Part shown: piece by piece, positions 5,636-7,725 of the stretch | Position numbering within the stretch: the first letter of the stretch is position 1 | Layout of the letters: every line of letters begins with the position of its first letter | Assembly (NCBI GenBank): GCA_945787925.1 | Contig: CALZJY010000084.1 | Coordinates: 1-7,725 of the forward strand | Length of the DNA: 7,725 bases | Direction: 5' to 3' | Source of the DNA: an uncultured Anaerosporobacter sp. | GTDB lineage: Bacteria > Bacillota > Clostridia > Lachnospirales > Lachnospiraceae | Notes under the pieces: generated by a model | Seen by the model: the letters and a program-made list of their open reading frames with translations, nothing else | Told to the model about the DNA's origin: nothing | The model's database searches: none | Made by a program: the position numbers and the translations under genes

Positions 5636-5672
5636 ATATCGTATGAAGTCAGTTTTATAAAGGAGAGATTCA

Positions 5673-6398
5673 ATGAATAAAACTAAGTTAGCGATTCCAA
5701 AAGAATCTGGAGTACCTATGTTTTCCTTATTATTTGACATCTTAATGCTGTTGACCTTCCTTGTATATATTCAATATGCCAATGGAAAGATGGGAGTAGT
5801 AGCAACCACACCTGCATCGGGATCTAATGGAATGTACATATTCTTTAGCTTTTTATGCTTTTCCGTTCCAATCTTTATGTTCTTATGTACGATTTGTTTC
5901 GCGAAGAACAAGCCATATTTCTTACTTTTTCCATTAGCCCTCACGCCAATCAGCTACTTGTTATATGAACTATATTCCCTTGTGAATGGAGATGGTGGCT
6001 TTGTGATTCGGCAGTGGTACAAGGTAGTATCCTCGATTTATATTTTTATCGTATTCTACCTTATGCTACAAGGAACGGAAACGAAGAAGAAACGTGTCTT
6101 AATTATTAGCTGTCTCATGTTGATTGGAATTGCCGTTGGCATGACAGCAGCAGAAGTAGGACCATTTACCGAGAAAATTCCAGCCTTCTTTGATAACGAA
6201 CAATATTATCCGGCTACCACAATTATATATATGTCTTCGTTGCTGCAATATGTATGCTATCTTGCAGCAGTAGTATCCTTAGGTGTAGCATTTACACCAG
6301 GCGGGGTATATAAACAAAAACAGTCCAGATCGTTTTTTGCGCTTCGAAATATGGACAGGATTCATGAAATCAACCGTACCCATGGTATGAGAAGATAA
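5673..6398 (+). CDS. six-helix integral membrane protein of unknown function
   Basis: I do not recognise a family for this 241-residue protein. Hydrophobic segments near residues 15-35, 53-76, 81-101, 118-133, 141-160 and 183-207 predict six membrane helices. The loop 36-52 (YANGKMGVVATTPASGSNG) and the loop 161-182 (EVGPFTEKIPAFFDNEQYYP) would then lie on the same outer face. The basic tail (YKQKQSRSFFALRNMDRIHEINRTHGMRR) and the KKKR cluster after helix 4 are expected inside the cell, so N- and C-termini are cytoplasmic. No signal peptide, transporter motif or catalytic motif stands out. It has its own promoter and ribosome binding site and ends just before a shared terminator, so it appears to be monocistronic. 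Confidence 0.85.
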   Translation: MNKTKLAIPKESGVPMFSLLFDILMLLTFLVYIQYANGKMGVVATTPASGSNGMYIFFSFLCFSVPIFMFLCTICFAKNKPYFLLFPLALTPISYLLYELYSLVNGDGGFVIRQWYKVVSSIYIFIVFYLMLQGTETKKKRVLIISCLMLIGIAVGMTAAEVGPFTEKIPAFFDNEQYYPATTIIYMSSLLQYVCYLAAVVSLGVAFTPGGVYKQKQSRSFFALRNMDRIHEINRTHGMRR

Positions 6399-6404
6399 AC
6401 CAAG

Positions 6405-6439
6405 AAAAGGCATCTGTTCCGAAGAACAGATGCCTTTTT
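6405..6439. terminator. strong bidirectional intrinsic terminator
   Basis: The 15-base arm AAAAGGCATCTGTTC (6405-6419) pairs perfectly with 6424-6438 around CGAA. On the minus strand the loop reads TTCG closed by C-G, the very stable C(UUCG)G tetraloop, so it is best adapted to end the alcohol dehydrogenase transcript. The U-runs on both sides let it also end the membrane-protein gene. Confidence 0.94.
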
Positions 6440-6451
6440 AATGCAATCGGA

Positions 6452-7633
6452 TTAGAAGTCAACTTCTGTTCCGTAATATGTGCAAGTAAATAATTTTTCC
6501 ATTTCAGCAGGAGTGATTGCTCTTGGGTTAGAACCTGTACAAGCATCAGCAACAGCATTTTCAGCGATTGTTGCAAGTTTTTCTTTGAATTCTTCTTCCA
6601 CGATTCCGAATTCTTGTAATGTCTTAGGAATACCCATTTGTTTGTTGAAGCAATCGATCTTACTGCATAAAGAATTGATTAAAGCGTCTTGGCTAGTTCC
6701 GTCAAGACCCATTCTTCTTGCAATTTCAGCATAACGAGCTTTTGCTTCTGTATTCTTAGCGTTGAATTTGATTACATATGGAAGGTAGATTGCATTTGCA
6801 CATCCATGAGGAATATGGCCTGTGGAGAATGCAGCACCTGTTTTATGTGCCATAGAATGTACGATACCAAGTAATGCATTACTGAATGCCATACCAGCAA
6901 GACATTGTGCAAGATGCATTTCGTCTCTTGCATCCATGTTTCCACGGAAGGAAGCTGGCAAGTAATCGAATACCATCTCGATTGCTTGTAATGCTAATGG
7001 ATCTGTAAATGGACTATGTAAAGTAGACACGTATGCTTCAATTGCATGAGTTAAAGCATCCATTCCTGTATGTGCAGTTAATTTTGGTGGCATTGTTTCA
7101 GCAATTTCAGGATCAACGATTGCAACATCTGGAGTGATGTTGAAGTCTGCTAAAGGATATTTGATACCTTTTGAGTAGTCAGTGATAACAGCAAATGCTG
7201 TAACTTCTGTAGCTGTGCCAGAAGTAGAAGGAATCGCAACGAATTTTGCTTTTTGTCTTAATTCTGGGAAGCTAAAAGGAGTGATTAAATCCTCAAATGT
7301 TATTTCTGGATATTCATAGAATGCCCACATTGCTTTTGCAGCGTCGATTGGTGAACCCCCACCCATGGCAACAATAACATCTGGTTGGAATTCAGCCATT
7401 GCTTGTGCACCACGCATAACTGTCTCAACAGATGGATCTGGTTCTACATTTTCAAATAAAGAAACTTCCATACCAGCTTCTTTTAAGTTGTTTACAACTC
7501 GATCTAAGAAACCGAAACGTTTCATGGAGCCACCGCCCACTACTACGATTGCTTTTGTTCCTTTCATCGTCTTTAAAACATCTAAAGAATCTTTTCCATA
7601 ATAAATGTCTCTTGGTAGAGTAAATCTTGCCAT
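6452..7633 (-). CDS. iron-containing alcohol dehydrogenase
   Basis: This 393-residue cytosolic enzyme is a type III (Fe-dependent) alcohol dehydrogenase, reducing aldehydes to alcohols with NAD(P)H, probably in fermentation. The N-terminal Rossmann-like domain carries VVVGGGSMKR (31-39) and the cofactor loop MGGGSPIDAAKAMW (90-103). The family motif continues with IPSTSGTATEVTAFAVI (134-150). Likely iron ligands are Asp192 and His196 (TGMDALTHAIEAY), His259 (GIVHSMAH) and His276 in GHIPHGCAN; His273 is an alternative. The segment between the third and fourth ligands is three residues longer than in AdhE or FucO as I recall them. Length and motifs match butanol- or ethanol-dehydrogenase-like clostridial enzymes, but the substrate and NADH/NADPH preference cannot be fixed. 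Start: GGGAG at 7643-7647, nine bases upstream. A Rex operator overlaps the start of the transcript. Confidence 0.95.
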   Translation of the reverse strand: MARFTLPRDIYYGKDSLDVLKTMKGTKAIVVVGGGSMKRFGFLDRVVNNLKEAGMEVSLFENVEPDPSVETVMRGAQAMAEFQPDVIVAMGGGSPIDAAKAMWAFYEYPEITFEDLITPFSFPELRQKAKFVAIPSTSGTATEVTAFAVITDYSKGIKYPLADFNITPDVAIVDPEIAETMPPKLTAHTGMDALTHAIEAYVSTLHSPFTDPLALQAIEMVFDYLPASFRGNMDARDEMHLAQCLAGMAFSNALLGIVHSMAHKTGAAFSTGHIPHGCANAIYLPYVIKFNAKNTEAKARYAEIARRMGLDGTSQDALINSLCSKIDCFNKQMGIPKTLQEFGIVEEEFKEKLATIAENAVADACTGSNPRAITPAEMEKLFTCTYYGTEVDF

Positions 7634-7652
7634 TTGTACTTTCTCCCTTCGA

Positions 7653-7670
7653 TTGTTAAGTTTTTAACAC
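7653..7670. promoter_or_regulatory. Rex-type redox operator
   Basis: TTGTTAAGTTTTTAACAC matches the known Rex consensus TTGTTAA-N4-TTAACAA at 13 of 14 defined positions. It covers about +2 to +19 of the predicted dehydrogenase transcript, where a bound repressor would block initiation. Rex releases DNA when NADH is high, which would switch on an NADH-consuming alcohol dehydrogenase. The site is seen directly; Rex control is inferred from family knowledge. Confidence 0.85.
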
Positions 7671-7678
7671 CCGAAATC

Positions 7679-7707
7679 ATTATACTTCATAAAATGGCAA
7701 TATGCAA
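7679..7707 (-). promoter_or_regulatory. promoter of the alcohol dehydrogenase gene
   Basis: On the minus strand TTGCAT (7707-7702) and a perfect TATAAT (7684-7679) are separated by 17 bases. The predicted start, near 7672, leads directly into the Rex-like operator and then the ribosome binding site GGGAG (7647-7643). Confidence 0.85.
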
Positions 7708-7725
7708 GAATTAATGAATCTTTTA

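Noticed and set aside
6480..7623. Several plus-strand frames opposite the alcohol dehydrogenase
   Set aside because: All lie inside the clear minus-strand gene, lack ribosome binding sites and resemble no protein.

Overview
The window looks like a chromosomal segment of a low-GC anaerobic Firmicute, most likely a clostridial (Lachnospiraceae-type) bacterium. I infer this from the AT-rich sequence, strong AGGAGG-type ribosome binding sites, TTGAAA/TATAAT-like promoters, U-rich intrinsic terminators, a Rex-type redox operator and a clostridial-style iron alcohol dehydrogenase. No RNA genes, CRISPR array or insertion sequence were seen.

Layout. (1) 1-1804: the 3' part of a MocR/GntR-type regulator with an aminotransferase-like domain, then a GNAT acetyltransferase, probably one operon, closed by a bidirectional terminator. 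(2) 1807-3810: a divergent pair. On the minus strand is a ribbon-helix-helix (RHH) DNA-binding protein with a very long coiled coil. On the plus strand is a compact 181-residue tyrosine recombinase that lacks an N-terminal arm domain but keeps every catalytic residue. They are separated by about 565 bp rich in sites built on the heptamer GTAATAC or close variants. (3) 4120-5530: a second GNAT acetyltransferase and a NudC-type NADH pyrophosphatase in one operon. (4) 5673-6398: a six-helix membrane protein of unknown function with its own promoter. (5) 6452-7725: a minus-strand iron-dependent alcohol dehydrogenase with a clear promoter and a near-consensus Rex operator.

The most interesting part is 2700-3945. 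Three GTAATAC heptamers spaced 11 and 15 bases apart occur twice, at 2742-2774 and 3910-3942, in opposite orientation and with identical spacing, on either side of the recombinase. A further heptamer lies between the -35 and -10 boxes of the RHH gene. A perfect 17-bp-arm palindrome made from the related GTAACAC half-site lies at 3063-3098, and a degenerate copy in the same register covers the recombinase promoter. Together these suggest a self-regulated DNA-binding/recombination module, either a mobile or inverting cassette or a plasmid-style maintenance locus now on a chromosome. The binding protein, and whether any recombination occurs, are inferences.

The remaining genes have no obvious link to this module. 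NudC and the Rex-controlled dehydrogenase both act on NADH but lie in separate transcription units.
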